NCBI GenBank assembly: GCA_951799425.1
Contig: OX637395.1
Span: forward strand, 6,226,951-6,290,950
Reading direction: 5' to 3'
Length of the DNA stretch: 64,000 bases
DNA from: Ilex aquifolium
Taxonomy: Eukaryota > Streptophyta > Magnoliopsida > Aquifoliales > Aquifoliaceae
Every line of letters begins with the position of its first letter. Positions within the stretch are counted from its first letter, which is position 1. Below the pieces are notes generated by a model. The model saw only the letters and a program-made list of their open reading frames with translations, was not told the DNA's origin and ran no database searches. The position numbers and the translations under genes were made by a program. Below are positions 1 through 12,094 of this stretch, in pieces.

Positions 1-1211
1 AAAAATCAAATCACAACATAGAGGAGAGAGAAAATAAATTTAAGTATCGATTGTAGTGAGGTGAGTGGTAGTGGGCAGTAGTGGTAGTGGTGGGAGACGG
101 TGATGGATGTGTGGTGGCAGTTGTGATGAAAACGGTGATGATAGTGGTGGATTTTGGGTGATGATGGTGGTAGTGGCAGCCGTGAGTGGTGACGGTGGTG
201 GTGGTGGGCAACGGTGATTGACAGTGGTGGTGGGTGGTGACGATGGTGATGGTGGGCGACGATGGGTACTTCTAGGCGACAGTATGATAGGTGGTAGAGA
301 ATGATGGTGGTGGTAGGTGGGTGAAAGAGGGTGGTGACAGTGGTGGCCGATGACGGGTGGGCGTGGTAGATGTGGTGGGCATGGGTGACAGTGACTGACG
401 GCGATGGTGGGCGACGACGGGTGGTGGTGCGTTGTGGTGGTGGGGTGGCGGTGGGCAACAACGGTAGTGGTGGGTGCTAGGTGGGCTACGATGGTAGCGG
501 GATGATGGTGGTAATGGTAATAAATATAAAAATAAGATGACGACGATGGTGTGTGGTGGCGATGGACGACGGTGGTAATAATCGGTGATGGGTGGCGATG
601 GTGGTGGGGGTGGCGGTGGGGGGAATGACAGTGGTGGTCAGACAATGGCAGTGGTGGTGGGGTTGGCGACAGTGGTGATAGGGATGACGACAGTGGTGGT
701 GGGGTGGCGATAGTGATGTGGTGGCGACGATGGCAATGGTGGTGGTGGTGGTGGGGTGGTGGCAGTGGCAACGGTGATGATGGTCGTGGGAGTGGTGGTG
801 GTGGTAGGGGTGATGGTGGGACAGTGGCGATGATGGTAAGGTGCAACAGTGGTAGTGGGGATGGTGATGGTGGGGCAGTGGGGGTGGTAGGGTGGTGACA
901 GTAGTGGTGGCGACGATAATGGTGGTGGGGGTAGTTGTGGTGGTAGTGGTGATGGTGGTAGGGCGGTGGGGGTGGTTCCAAACACTACTTTTTTTTTTTA
1001 AAGTACTTATAAGAAGTTATAAGTCCTATAAGTAATTTTAAAAAGTCACCTCAAACACACCATAGCCTATTTTTCTTATTAAATTTAGGGTGTTAATATT
1101 AACTGTCGGATTAACTTTAAAATAAAATTTAAAGAGATCTCAACTGCGAATATCAAAAGTCATTTTATTTATCTTTTAAGATTTGAATTGTATTGTACTT
1201 TATTATATAGA
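1..1211 (-). mobile_element. Helitron-like element, unit 1 of a tandem array (truncated by window edge)
   Basis: First of three homologous units read on the minus strand. Its 5' end is at 1211-1210 (TC on the minus strand, then an AT-rich stretch like unit 3). A spacer (about 976-1211) is followed by a GTG-rich minisatellite (about 60-975) and the start of a leader that is cut off by the window. Each unit repeats the same order: leader, GTG array, AT-rich spacer. No coding sequence is credible inside it. The Helitron assignment rests on the termini seen in units 2 and 3; this unit lacks its 3' end, so it is inferred by homology. Confidence 0.6.
60..975. repeat. GTG/GGTGAT-rich minisatellite 1
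   Basis: Degenerate low-complexity DNA of GTGGTGG, GGTGATGG and GGTGGCGAC words with strong G bias on the plus strand. It gives long open frames of His/Pro/Thr or Gly/Trp/Val in several registers at once, the signature of a triplet-like simple repeat and not of a gene. Confidence 0.9.
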
Positions 1212-2090
1212 CAACTTATTTCCCGTGCCTAAAAACACGAAGTAATAAAAAAAAAGGTCAACAATAAGCATATTTATATTCACACCCAAAATCAAATTAC
1301 AAAGATAGAGAGAAAGAGAAATCAATTTAAGTACCGATTATAGTGGGGGCGAGTTGTGGTGGGCGACAGTGGTGGTGATGGGAAACGGTGATGGGTGACG
1401 ACGACTGATTGTGGGCAGCCGTGGGTGGCAATGGTAATGGTAGTAGTGGTAGGGGTGATGATGGGACAGTGGTGGCGGTGGTGGTAAGGTGGCGACAGTA
1501 GTGGGGCAGTGGCGGCAGTGATGGTGGCGGCGGCGATGATGGTGGTTATTGTGGAAGAGGTGGTGGTGGGGCAGTGGTGGTGGTGGGTGGCAGCGGTGGT
1601 GGGGGCGGTGAGGGTGGTAGGGTGGCAGCAACGATGGTGATGGATAATGGTGAGGCAATGAGTGTTGTGGTAGTGGTGATGGTTGTGGTTATGGGGCAGT
1701 TGGTGATGGTGGTGGTTATGGGGCAATTGGTGTGGTGGTGGTTGTGGGGTGGCGGCAGTTGTGGCGGTGGTGGCGGTTGTTGTGGCAGAGGTGGCGGTGG
1801 TGGGTGGTAATGGTGATGGTGGTGGGGTGGTGGTAGTGGTAGTGGTGGAACAATTCTAAACACTACTTTTTTTTAAGTACTTATGAGAAGTTATAAGTCG
1901 TAGAAGTATTTTTAAAAAAGTTATCTCAAACACACCTTTAGATGCCTATTTTCTCTATTAAATTTGAGGTGTTAATATTAACCGTCGGATTAACTTTAAA
2001 GTAAAATTTAAAGAGATCTCAACATCGAAAAACAAAAATCATTTTGTTTATCTTTTAAGATTTGAATTGTATTGTACTTTATTATATATA
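1212..2090 (-). mobile_element. Helitron-like element, unit 2 of the tandem array
   Basis: Second unit, about 0.88 kb. The minus-strand 3' part (1212-1340) keeps the degraded hairpin region, with a CCGTGCC arm near 1222. The GTG array (about 1340-1853) is the shortest of the three. The spacer 1860-2090 is close to those of units 1 and 3 (same words such as TTTAAAGAGATCTCAAC). It abuts unit 1 with no host bases between the GA at 1210-1211 and its own 3' terminus. Confidence 0.65.
1340..1853. repeat. GTG-rich minisatellite 2
   Basis: Same word set as the array at 60-975 but only about half as long. It includes a local duplication around GGGGCAGTTGGTGATGG near 1693-1725. Not coding. Confidence 0.9.
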
Positions 2091-3496
2091 CTAGTTATTA
2101 CTTGTGCCTGAAGGCACAGAGTAATAAAAAAAATGGTCAACAATAAATATATTTGTATTCACATCTAAAATTAAATCAAAAACATAGAGGAGAGAGAAAT
2201 GAATTTAATTATCGGTTATAGTGAGGGTGAGCGGTGGTGGGCGACAGTGGGTGGTGGTGAGGGACGGTGATGGTTGTGGTGGGTGGCTACAATCGCGGTA
2301 TGCTGGCAGCCGTGGGTGGTAACGGTGATGGTAGTGGTGGTTTTTTGGTAACGATGGTGCTAGTGGCAGTCATGGGTGATGGCGATAGTGGTGGTGGGAA
2401 AACGGTGATGGTTGTTGGCAGTGGTGGTGGTGGGGCGACAACGGTGGTGGTGGGTTGTGGGTTGTGGTGGTGGGCGGTGACGATGGTGGTGGCGGCGACG
2501 ACGGGTGCTTTTGGGTGACAATCTGATGGGTGGTGGCGAATGGTGGTGGTAGTGGTAGTGGTAGTGGTAGGTGTTGTGGGGGTGGGTGACAGTGGGTGAC
2601 GACAATGGTGGGCGATAACGGGTGGTGGTAGGTGTGGTGGTGGTGGGTGCTAGTGGTTGACGACGATGGTGGGTGACAACAAGTGGTGGTTGGTTGTGGT
2701 AGTGGATGGTGGTGGGTGCTAACGGTGGACGACGGTTGTAGTGGGATGATGATGATAGTGATAATAAATATAAGAATGAGATGAGGATGATGGTGGGTGG
2801 TGGCGATGGACGACGGTGGTGGGTGGCGATGGACGACGGTGGTGGGTGGCGATGGTGGTGGTAGTGATGGGGGTGGCGGTGGGCAGTGGCAGTGGTGGGG
2901 GTATGGGTGTGGTGGGACAATGACGGTGGAGGCAGCAGTGGTGGTGGTGGGGCGGTAGGGGTTGTGGTGGTTGTGGGGTGGTAGGGGTTGTGGTGGTGGT
3001 GGGGTGGCGGCAGTGGTGATGACGACGACGATGGTGGTAGTGATTGTTGTGGCAAATGTAGTGGTGGTAGTTATGATGGTGGTGGTGGGGCGATGGGGGT
3101 GGTGGCGTTAGTGGTGGTAGGGTGACGACAACTATGGTGGTGAGGGTGGGGGTAGTGGTGATGGTGGTGGCGGTGATGGTGGGTGTGGTGGTGGCGACGG
3201 TGGTGGTAGGGTGGCGGCGACGATGGTGTGGTGATAGTGGTGATGGTGGTAGGACGGTTCCAAATCCTATATTTTTTTAAAGTATTTACGAGAAGTTATA
3301 AGTTGTAAAAATACTTTTAAAAAATCACCTCAAACACACCCTTAAGAGTCTATTTTTCTTATTAAATTTGAGGTCTTAATATTAGCCGTTTGATTAATTT
3401 TAAAATAAAATTTAAAGAGATCTCAACCGCGAAAAGTAAAAGTCATTTTATTTATTTTTTGAGATTTGAATTGTATTGTACTTTATTATATATAGA
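2091..3496 (-). mobile_element. Helitron-like element, unit 3 of the tandem array (both ends present)
   Basis: Best preserved unit, 1.4 kb, minus strand. The 3' end is CTAG (2091-2094) flanked by a T on the minus strand, with a perfect GTGCC-TGAA-GGCAC hairpin at 2104-2117, about 10 nt inside the terminus. The 5' end is TC (3496-3495) followed by an AT-rich stretch, preceded by a host A on the minus strand. TC at the 5' end, a hairpin, CTRR at the 3' end and insertion between A and T are the Helitron hallmarks. No RepHel protein is encoded, so it is non-autonomous. It joins unit 2 directly at 2090/2091. Confidence 0.75.
2222..3255. repeat. GTG-rich minisatellite 3
   Basis: Longest of the three GTG-rich arrays, about 1.03 kb, with local duplications such as the GGTGGGTGGCGATGGACGAC unit repeated between 2790 and 2860. 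Strong G bias on the plus strand, no credible gene. Confidence 0.9.
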
Positions 3497-4078
3497 TTAA
3501 TCATTAAGAATGTAAATTAATCAATATTTTTTTAGAAACCTATTGATATGGTCAAAAAAAAAAAAATATTGATTATCCCTTCCGTTCAATTTAACAATTT
3601 TTTTCGGTTAAAGTAACAGCAAAAAGCTTTCATGAGATTTACCAAAAAGAAATTTCTCGAGGGCAATACATAGTTATATAAAGTATATAAAAATATTATT
3701 CATTAACTATACTATTTGTTTTTTAACTAAATATAAAGTCTATTTGAGTTATCTAAAATATTTTATTTTTTATTTTAAAAAATTACTAAAGATGATATAT
3801 GTTTCAAAAAAATATTCTCTAAAATAAAAAATAAAAAACTATGAGAGATGCCCAAAGTATGTTTTGACATTAAGAAATGTGAATTAAATTGATATTTTTT
3901 TTTATAATTTATTTATGATAAATTAGGAATTGATTCCTCATATTTGACTCCATTCCAATATGCAATATTTTCCCCCAAACCCCAAATGGGCCGTCACTGA
4001 AAGCAAATGACAGGCCGTTATTCTATTCACGTCTCTTTCTATCTTCACTAAGCTGCAAGCCCGCTGTAGTAGTTGAGG

Positions 4079-4112
<34 letters not shown>

Positions 4113-4187
4113 GCTGAAGCCTGACGGCATATCCTGATACACATAGACCCGAGAGAGAGGGTGATTGACAGAGAGAGAGAGGGAAAA
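3497..4187. other. AT-rich 5' flank of TTL
   Basis: No gene seen. AT-rich up to about 3950, then a more balanced 5' UTR-like segment containing a (GA)n tract at 4084-4109 and GAGAGA runs up to the start codon at 4188. GA/CT-rich leaders are common in plant genes. I cannot place a TATA box with confidence. Confidence 0.5.
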
Positions 4188-7100
4188 ATGGGATCGGCGT
4201 TTGATGAGAAGGATTACTTAGCATGCTGTGGAAGCACCAAATTCGCAAAAGAAATGGTCTCGGCTGGCCCTTTTTCCAGTTACGACCACTCTGTGAACGC
4301 CGCCAGAGATATCTGGTTCAACAAGGTCCCCCCCCCCCCTCGCTCTCTCTCTATATATATATATCTTCTCTGTTTCTCAATTTTAATTTGGTATCTGATT
4401 GAATTGCTAGGTTGATGTGAATGGCTGGCTCGAAGCGTTCGCGGCTCATCCTCAGATTGGTCAAAGTCCTTCCTCTAGCCACAAAACCCCCATCAGTGCC
4501 CAGTTCAGTCCTCTCTCCATCATATCTTATTTTTTGCTCTTGTTATCTTGATTAATTCTAAGACACAGTAGGGGTGTTCATAGCTTTGCGGTTTTGCTGT
4601 GTTGGAGGTGTTAAATTTGGGGCCTTGGACACGGAACTGGGAGAATTCTATCTTAGTTTTATGAATCAATTTCTCCCCAATTCCCAAAATTCGTTCATTT
4701 TACCTAGTGGGAATAGGACATAAGATGTCGTTCTATAGTGAAATTAATAGAAATACTCAGTAGCGAATTCAATGGATTATTGGGAGATTAGGAGAAAATG
4801 TTTATTCATATTAAGCTTATATCAGGATTAATCTATTTTTTTTTTTTTTTTGGTTTTGATTGTGGATGTGTTAATCAGACAGACTTAGGATGAAGTTTGG
4901 TATATGTCATTTGTTGGTTATGTATTCTTTATTATTGAAACTAAAATAGCAATCAATAAAAAAAAATATGAGCAAAACTAAAGTTGAACATATTGAATGC
5001 TATCTTTGATTAGTATAGGAACCTAAGTAGAGAAATATAGTAAAGAACAAATATCACAAAAATACCAAAAAGAGAATAATTTTGATATTTGGGGTCCAAT
5101 GATTCACGTGGAAGGGGGAGGTTGGAGATAATGTTGCTCATAAAATTAAATCAAGATATATGAAATGGAGGAGTACATCTGATATATTATGTGATAAGCT
5201 GAATGGTAAATCAAATGAAACAATCATGCTTTATGACAACATATTGGCTAATTCAATAACAATACGTTCAACAATTAAGGGCGGCTAAAATACGAATGTT
5301 TTGGCCGCATGTACAGATGGATGTGTATTAAAATTAGAAACAATAGAACAAAAAGGGGTGTGTTCATGAAATGGTAGAAATAACATGAATAGGAGGTAAA
5401 TTATGAGAGAATCAATTTGGGTGATTTTGGTATGTTTATAGAAGGTATATTACCATACCAGTGAGGAAGAGTGATGCAAAACATGTCTTACCTATTGTTG
5501 GTATTTCAAAGGGCAAAATAGACCTAGATTAACATTGAATATGACAGTAAAAAAAAACGGTAACTTGTCTTTTTGGCTTTTAGTAAGACATATGGTCCCA
5601 TTGATAAAGTAAAAGGGCGAAACAAAATGCATGTGGCAGACCTCACATAGTTGAGATAATATTTGTTGATTTGCGTTCTTTTTCCAAAGTGATTATTGTT
5701 ATTATAATTAGGACTCAACTTGATAACCAATTGCCTTGCTATGTCGCTATCACCCTTCGTCACATGTGCACTCATGCGTGCGCATCCCACCAATACTAAA
5801 ATTTGAAAGAAATCCTCACTTGCTTCCTCATATGATCTCTTTTCTAATCCTTTAGACAGCCATGAGTAGTTTCATGAAGGTATATTGTAAGTGAAGTCAT
5901 CTTTTATTCTTTTTGTAGGTGGAGCAAAGGAGAGCAATCAACTGCTTTGGCCACTGCTACTGATTCTAGCTTACAGGTGTTTGATAAATTAGCAAATCAC
6001 TTTGAATTATGTTTTCATTTTAAAATCAAAGATACTGAAGATCCACATGGTGAAAAACATCTTATGGGGACTGGGGTGAACTGAATGGAAAACAACAAGT
6101 GACCGAGATGTAGACCCATATAATATTGACCAACTGTTTACTTAACGTTCTTCTTTATTCCCATGACCAGCATTCGCAATTATGCATGTGACCAACAAAA
6201 TATTTGTTGGATTAACGAATTTCGAACAATTGTCTGTTGTTCCTAGCGATATATAACATGCTTCGTCTTTACAGGAACTATCTGATTGGAATACTCGGTA
6301 TTGGCAGAAGTTTGGGTTTGTTTTTCTGATATGTGCATCTGGACGGACCACCCCTGAAATACTTGCTGAGCTCAAGGTGATATTCCAATAGTGTGTTGTT
6401 CTAGCTGGGGCTAGTCATGAATGAAACCTCCTCCCTATGTACATAGCAGTAGAATTGCACATTGATGGTATAACTATTGCTCGATAATGCTTTCTTGTTA
6501 GGGATTTTCGTTGAAATGTGTTAAATAGTCTCTGTTTATATTCTGAGACTTTCAGTTTGGTTCATTAACTAACCCATAATTCCAAGTTGATAGAAAGATA
6601 AAAATACATTATGAAATAATGTGTGTGGAAAATGTTCCAATGTGAGGTTGGCAATAACCTGGGATGCTTTCAGCTGACTTTACATCCATTCTGAGACCCA
6701 GAAAATGACCACAAATTTTTTCTTTAGTTTGATATGCAAGAAAAAATTATACAAACCTTTGCCTGACTAGAATTATGAAACTTAGTGCATCTTTTGTTAG
6801 GTCTAGTTTTTCTCTGCATTCTTGTTTTACATTTGAAGCAATGGTGATGAAAGAAGTCTTTCTTTTCCATATTTAATAGAATTTGTTCTATTGTAGAAAC
6901 GTTACCTAAACAGGCCAATTCTTGAGTTTGAGATTGCAGCCCAAGAACAAATGAAAGTAACTGAGCTACGTCTTTCCAAACTCTTCTCAAATGTAACTAC
7001 TGCTGCTTCAGCCAACAATGCTGAGTACAGTGAAGGTGTTTCGTCAAAGGCAGAAGGTGATTTTGCATTGGATTAGCTTTTGCACTTGTTGAAGTCTTTG

Positions 7101-8301
7101 CTGGTCCTTGTCTTATATAGTCAGCTTTGGTTGATTTTGTTTTCCGCCCATTTCGTTATTTTGACTTTCACAAATAGAGCCTTGCTTGCCCTGTTATCTA
7201 TATGTTTCATAAATTTTAGCAGATGACCTTAGAACAGCATTTAAGTATATATCTAATTTGGATGAACTTGATCTTCCTCAAGTGAACAATTTTTATGTTT
7301 TGAGGGTGCCTTTAGCCCGTTTAACCCCTTGGACAGTTAAGATATAATTTACCCTACAATTTGATATCACTGGTCAAACAAATGTTTGGTGAAAGAATTC
7401 TTACTTCTTGAGGGATGCTGATTATGATACTTCTCCTAATATTTGAGGAAGTCCCAGATTATTTTTAGTTCCTTCATTGTGTTCATGTAACCTGTTATAA
7501 TGAGTGATGCATATTTTTCACTAATTGGTAATAGTTCCCCCACTTATCCATTTTCCTGAAATGTCACATAACAAGAACATATAATTTATAGACTGTCTAT
7601 ATTTAGCTGTATGCATTGATGCTACATCTATATTTTTTAGACTCATGGTTTGAGAAAAGAAGTTATACTTGAGGCTCTGTCCTTCTATAGCTTAGTATTT
7701 TTTTAATGATCTTTTAAGCTCATTCGGCACATTCTCTACTTTCAATAGTTTTTAGCTCTGAACTACTCACTATTTTTCCCACTTGAGCTAAACTTCAATA
7801 TCACCATTGTGTATTATATATGATGCTCTTTTGTTAATCGTAGAAGATCGAATGAGCATCATTGGAGCACATTTGACTGCTGCATCTGAAAAGCCTACTG
7901 GGAAACCATCTCAAATTCCAGCAAGGACTCGCCCTCCCATCACAACCCATGTTTTGGATGTTGCGCGTGGCTCTCCTGCTGCAGGTATTGAAGTACAGTT
8001 GGAGATGTGGAAAGGCAATCAACCCCGCCCAGTGTTTGGTGATAAAGATGTAGGCAGTTGGATATTTCGAGGGGTTTCAACTACAGACAGAGATGGACGA
8101 AGTGGCCAATTGATAAATGTGACCGATGTTGTGAACCCTGGTATATATCGAATAAGTTTCAACACGGGCAAATACTGCCCGGATGGATTTTTTCCATATG
8201 TCTCAATTGTGTTTGAAATTAGGGAGTCGCAGAAGTGGGAGCATTTTCATGTTCCTCTGCTGCTTTCTCCATTCTCCTTCTCCACATACCGTGGAAGCTA
8301 G
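4188..8301 (+). CDS. TTL: Transthyretin-like S-allantoin synthase (OHCU decarboxylase / HIU hydrolase), 6 exons
   Basis: Bifunctional ureide-pathway enzyme: 5-hydroxyisourate to OHCU (transthyretin-like domain), then OHCU to S-allantoin (decarboxylase domain), in peroxisomes in plants. Exons: 4188-4325, 4411-4502, 5919-5976, 6275-6376, 6897-7056 and 7844-8301; all introns GT-AG, phases agree, total 335 aa against about 324 in Arabidopsis. The N-terminal part carries the decarboxylase motif AHPQIG with its catalytic His (exon 2) and GEQSTA (exon 3). The C-terminal part has TTHVLD, TDRDGRSG, KWEHFHVPLL and the family-ending STYRGS. At the start of exon 6, RMSIIGAHL fits an R-x6-H-L internal PTS2; in Arabidopsis alternative splicing at this place decides peroxisomal targeting. 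Intron 1 starts with a C run and an AT repeat; intron 2 is the longest (about 1.4 kb). The reading frame is intact. Confidence 0.95.
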
Positions 8302-8700
8302 GTTTTTTTAGGTCATTGACAAATTGTTGTAATAAGAGATGTGTATAGCTCTTATAATTCTGTGTAGATGATAGTAAGGGATTGGCTTTGTTTTATGAAG
8401 TTGTGTTATTCAATGCTATTTAGTACTGGAAAATATTCACCAAGCAAGAAAGTGCTTTAGAATGTGGTTTGTGTCAATCTGTAACTCTCCCGAACAGGCA
8501 TCAATGTGTGATTTTAGTGATGTTCACTAGGAATAGAATAGTCCCATGGGAGGTGAAACCACAATGGTTGCCAGACCACTTGAGAATATGGGTCCAATGT
8601 CGAATTACTTGCCAGGTTTTATAATTGAAAGAATTGCAAAAAAGAGCATCGTGGAAATACATGGCCCTTAGTCAAAGGAAAGATAATGGATAGTTATGTG
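8302..8700. other. TTL 3' flank
   Basis: 3' UTR-like sequence followed by unremarkable intergenic DNA. No ORF, RNA gene or repeat structure that I can support. Confidence 0.4.
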
Positions 8701-9236
8701 TAGGGGTCACAATCGTGTTGTGTCGTGTCGTGTCGTGTCATTACTAGTTCGTGTCAAGTACTAGTCAATTCTAATTCAACTTATTTAATTAATTGTATCG
8801 TGTTAACATAACCTGTTTATTTTCGTATCGTGTTCGTGTTGACCTATATAAACCGTGATTAAAAAATTTAACTCTAAAATTTAAGTTTAAGATTCTATTA
8901 TCACTTAATTGAATTCATGCCCATACTTTTTCTATAAACTAAGAATTAAGTTAATAAACATAACAATAAAAATGACTAAAAATGTCTTTTTTGTTCAATA
9001 ATTATGTCAGTTTTTGATAAACAATAACAAATAATTTGTATTTTATTCTTATAATACTAGTTAAATGTGTTAATTGTGTTAATTTCGTATCGTTCGTGTT
9101 TAACACTAACCCAACCCATTTATTATTCGTGTTAATAGGTCGTGTCATTTACGGGTTCGTGTTGAGAAATGATCAACCCTAACTCGTATCGATTTTGAAT
9201 CGAGTTTTCGTGTTAAGTCAAAAATTACCATCCCTA
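8701..9236. mobile_element. hAT-type MITE, CACGA-rich family, copy 1
   Basis: Starts TAGGGGTCACAAT and ends ATTACCATCCCTA, giving imperfect terminal inverted repeats. Flanks GTTATGTG (8693-8700) and ATTATGTC (9237-9244) agree at 6 of 8 bases, consistent with an aged 8-bp target duplication. The interior begins with TCGTG pentamers (8712-8738) and is rich in CGTGT/ACACG words. No transposase. Two better copies are at 11577 and 12103. Confidence 0.65.
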
Positions 9237-9588
9237 ATTATGTCATTCTGAAATGCTACTAAGCATATTAGAATTTCATGGAAGATTAAAATTTTTCATT
9301 GACATCCATTCTCTTTTTTATAGTGTGAAACTAACTAGCCAAAACCACATTAGAACACATGATCTTCTTTGATATATATATGACAAGTAGCCTAATCGAA
9401 ATGGAACTCCAAAGTTTCAAAATTGATTTAGTTTTTTTATTATTTGGTTAAAGTGATTCATTATTATAATGTTCTTACTTTACTTGGTCTATTTTATTTG
9501 TATTAAGTTATCATTATATTTTGAACTAATCCATTTGCTTCATATGAGATTTTATGAAGTTCGTATAAGTTTAATTACTTTCACTTGA

Positions 9589-9847
9589 ACTCATGACGAA
9601 GTTAATTATCCTATGGGGTAATTCAAGTGGTAATAAGGACGAGCAGTAAACTCAAACATTTTTGAGTTCGAATCTTGGCAACTCCTTGGGATCAGGCCAT
9701 GAGAGATTTATCCCTCATGAATTTCCTAATCCCGGCATGGATGACCTGCTTTTGACCGAATCGGAGAAGAGATTAGTCGAGGTATACGTAAGTTGGCCCG
9801 AACATCCCTGACCATTGAACCAAAAAATAAAACTCATGACAAAGTTA
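9589..9847 (+). mobile_element. tRNA-derived SINE with 16-bp target duplication
   Basis: Direct repeats at 9589-9604 and 9832-9847 (15 of 16 identical, ACTCATGAC[G/A]AAGTTA) bracket a 227-bp body. The body has a pol III box A-like AATTCAAGTGG (9620-9630), a box B-like GAGTTCGAATC (9664-9674) and an A-rich tail. Related pieces occur at 12804-12902 (plus) and 28817-28990 (minus), so it is a dispersed family. Confidence 0.75.
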
Positions 9848-10899
9848 GATATTTAAGATACACACAATCACTTGCAATCTATACTCATCAGATAAATCAA
9901 GATTCTTGTAAACTTAGGAGCTAAAAATAATATTCATGAAATCTTCTCATCTAAGCTAGCTCGATGTGTGATATTATTACTTTTTTATAATAGAAAATCG
10001 TTCTAAATGCATCCCTTTTGAACTTCATGCCCACATTACATGTTTAGGATGCACACAATCACTCACAATCCATATGTATCAAAGAAATCATAAATTTTTT
10101 GGCCATAAAATCTTTTCAAACAAGCTATGATCTTAAAACTAATGACTCAGTTGAGCTAAAGGTACTACCCATTGAAATTTTCAAAATTTTTGGAGTCTTT
10201 TTAAAATTTATAAAAATCTAAAGTTTTTTTAAACCTTGCCCCCAAAAAAATTTATAAAAAATTTGGGTATAGTTTGATATTTTAAAAATCAAATGGGATT
10301 ATTTCATAAATTAAAAATTTAGGTCTCTTAACATAATGGATTTTAATCGGAATTTAATTTGAGTTAGTGTTCAATTAGTTAGATATGAATTGATAATTTT
10401 GATCGATTATCCAAGTTCAAATCTATTATGTCTTATTTCACGAATTTTTGATAACTTTGACCAATTATCCAAGTTTAAATCTATTATATCCTATTTCACA
10501 AATTTAAATTTTGATATAATCCGATTTATTACATTCATATATGTGGATATATGATGAAATTGAGTGTTACTTGATACAATCGAATTGAACTAAAATGTAA
10601 TTTAATAAAATTCAACTCTAAATAACTCACATCTCTGCTCGAATATTTAATATTTACTTTATTTGGATATTGACTATTAAAAAAAATTCGTTGACTATGC
10701 ATATCAAATTAAAAAAAATTTAAAAATTGAATTCAAATCTCTTGAAAATCGAACTGAATTCACAATTTTTTTTTATAATTGTTACATGGTTGTTCTCCTC
10801 AAACTATTAATTGCCCCTACGGTAGGATAAACTTGGCTTCGCCCCTGCATCAACTTGAGATAAACCTAAACAAATCAAAACTTAAGGTTCAACTCAAAA
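9848..10899. other. AT-rich intergenic DNA
   Basis: No gene or structural repeat that I can support. Contains an internal near-duplication around 10395-10500 (GAATTTTTGATAACTTTGACC-type phrases appear twice). Confidence 0.4.
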
Positions 10900-11102
10900 T
10901 TTTTTTGGTGTAAATTATTCGGTGTTCGGTAGTCACAATGGGCTTCGACTAATTTGGAATCGAGCCGGGCAGGACCACAAGTGCGGCAAAACTTTCCCTA
11001 CCGAGTATTTAAACGCAGCTGTATTCCCAAGTCTCGAACCAAAGATCTTGATTAAGCTAGAACAACCCCAAGCCAGTCAACTCAATTGACGGTTATGGTA
11101 GA
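10900..11102 (-). mobile_element. SINE-like element, minus strand
   Basis: Read on the minus strand it shows a box A-like word near 11080-11095, a box B-like GGTTCGAGACTT (complement of 11029-11040) and a 3' end in a T/A-rich tract near 10900. It is GC-richer than its surroundings. I did not find a clear target duplication, so the limits are approximate. Confidence 0.5.
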
Positions 11103-11568
11103 ACGACTTTGGTTAATCAAACTAATAGAGAGTCGTTGATCAAAAAAACTAATAGAGGGTCTAAATTTCACGGACTGTGACACCCCCTTGACTGATTTCA
11201 CTAAACATAGTCATTGTGAATCTCTCTCTCACTCTCTCCATAAATAAAACAACTTGAGGACCCATCATTTGAATCTAAACTTGAATGTCCATTATAGTTA
11301 TTACCAAAACATAGACTTCAACAAAAAGAAAATTATTTAATTCAGTAACAACTGATGGATAAGCCTCAAGTACCCTTAAACGGTTGTAAACTTGCCTAAA
11401 AGATTATATATCTTACCATTGAAATGCAAACGACTAAGAGTTAAACCATAAATCACTAATTTAGTTTGCCTTATCTCTTTGAAAGTTTTGATTACACTTA
11501 AACTTCAACCTGCTAAAAGAGTGGCCCCAACTTACCATAGATAACCCTAATATATGTTTAATCCAATA
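11103..11568. other. Intergenic DNA
   Basis: No gene seen. The last 30 bases (from about 11545) are homologous to 12908-12932, the start of the duplicated segment discussed under findings. Confidence 0.4.
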
Positions 11569-12060
11569 GTCATCTATAGAGGTGATAATTTTTGACACAA
11601 CACGAAAACACGACTCAAAATCGATACGAAATTAGACGGTTAGGTTAGGGTTGACCATTTCTAGATACGAACCTGCATATGATATGATTCATTAACACGA
11701 ATAATAAATGGATTGAGTTAGTGTCAAATAAGAAAACCAAGAAATTGACAAGTTTAAGTATTATTATAAGAATAAAATGTCAATTTTTTATATATTTTAT
11801 CAAGTAGTAACATAATTCTTGTAAAAAAAAGATAATTTTACTCATTTTTATTATTATATTTATTAAATTAATTTTTGGTTTATAGAGGAAGTATGAGCAT
11901 ATGTTCGATTCACAAGTTATATGGGTCAATACGAACACGACACGAAAATAAATAGATTGACACGACTTGCCACGATTAATTAAACTGGTTGAGTTAGGAT
12001 TGACAAGTGCTTGACACAAATTTAAAATGATACGACACAATTGTCACCTCTAGTCACCTA
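11569..12060. mobile_element. hAT-type MITE, CACGA-rich family, copy 2
   Basis: Element 11577-12052 with terminal inverted repeats TAGAGGTGATAAT and ATTGTCACCTCTA (12 of 13 paired) and flanking 8-bp duplications GTCATCTA (11569-11576) and GTCACCTA (12053-12060), 7 of 8 identical. The interior holds ACACGA words and an AT-rich middle. No protein. The empty site is preserved at 12933-12940. Confidence 0.85.
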
Positions 12061-12094
12061 TTTTCTACTCATCTTTATCTGTTTAATTCATTTG

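Noticed and set aside
1..3060. Several long open frames rich in His, Pro, Thr or Gly, Trp, Val on both strands
   Set aside because: They are translations of GTG-type simple repeats, open in several registers at once, with no domain and no codon signal.
9605..9831. tRNA gene
   Set aside because: Box A and B are present, but no cloverleaf can be drawn; the A-rich tail and target duplication show a SINE.
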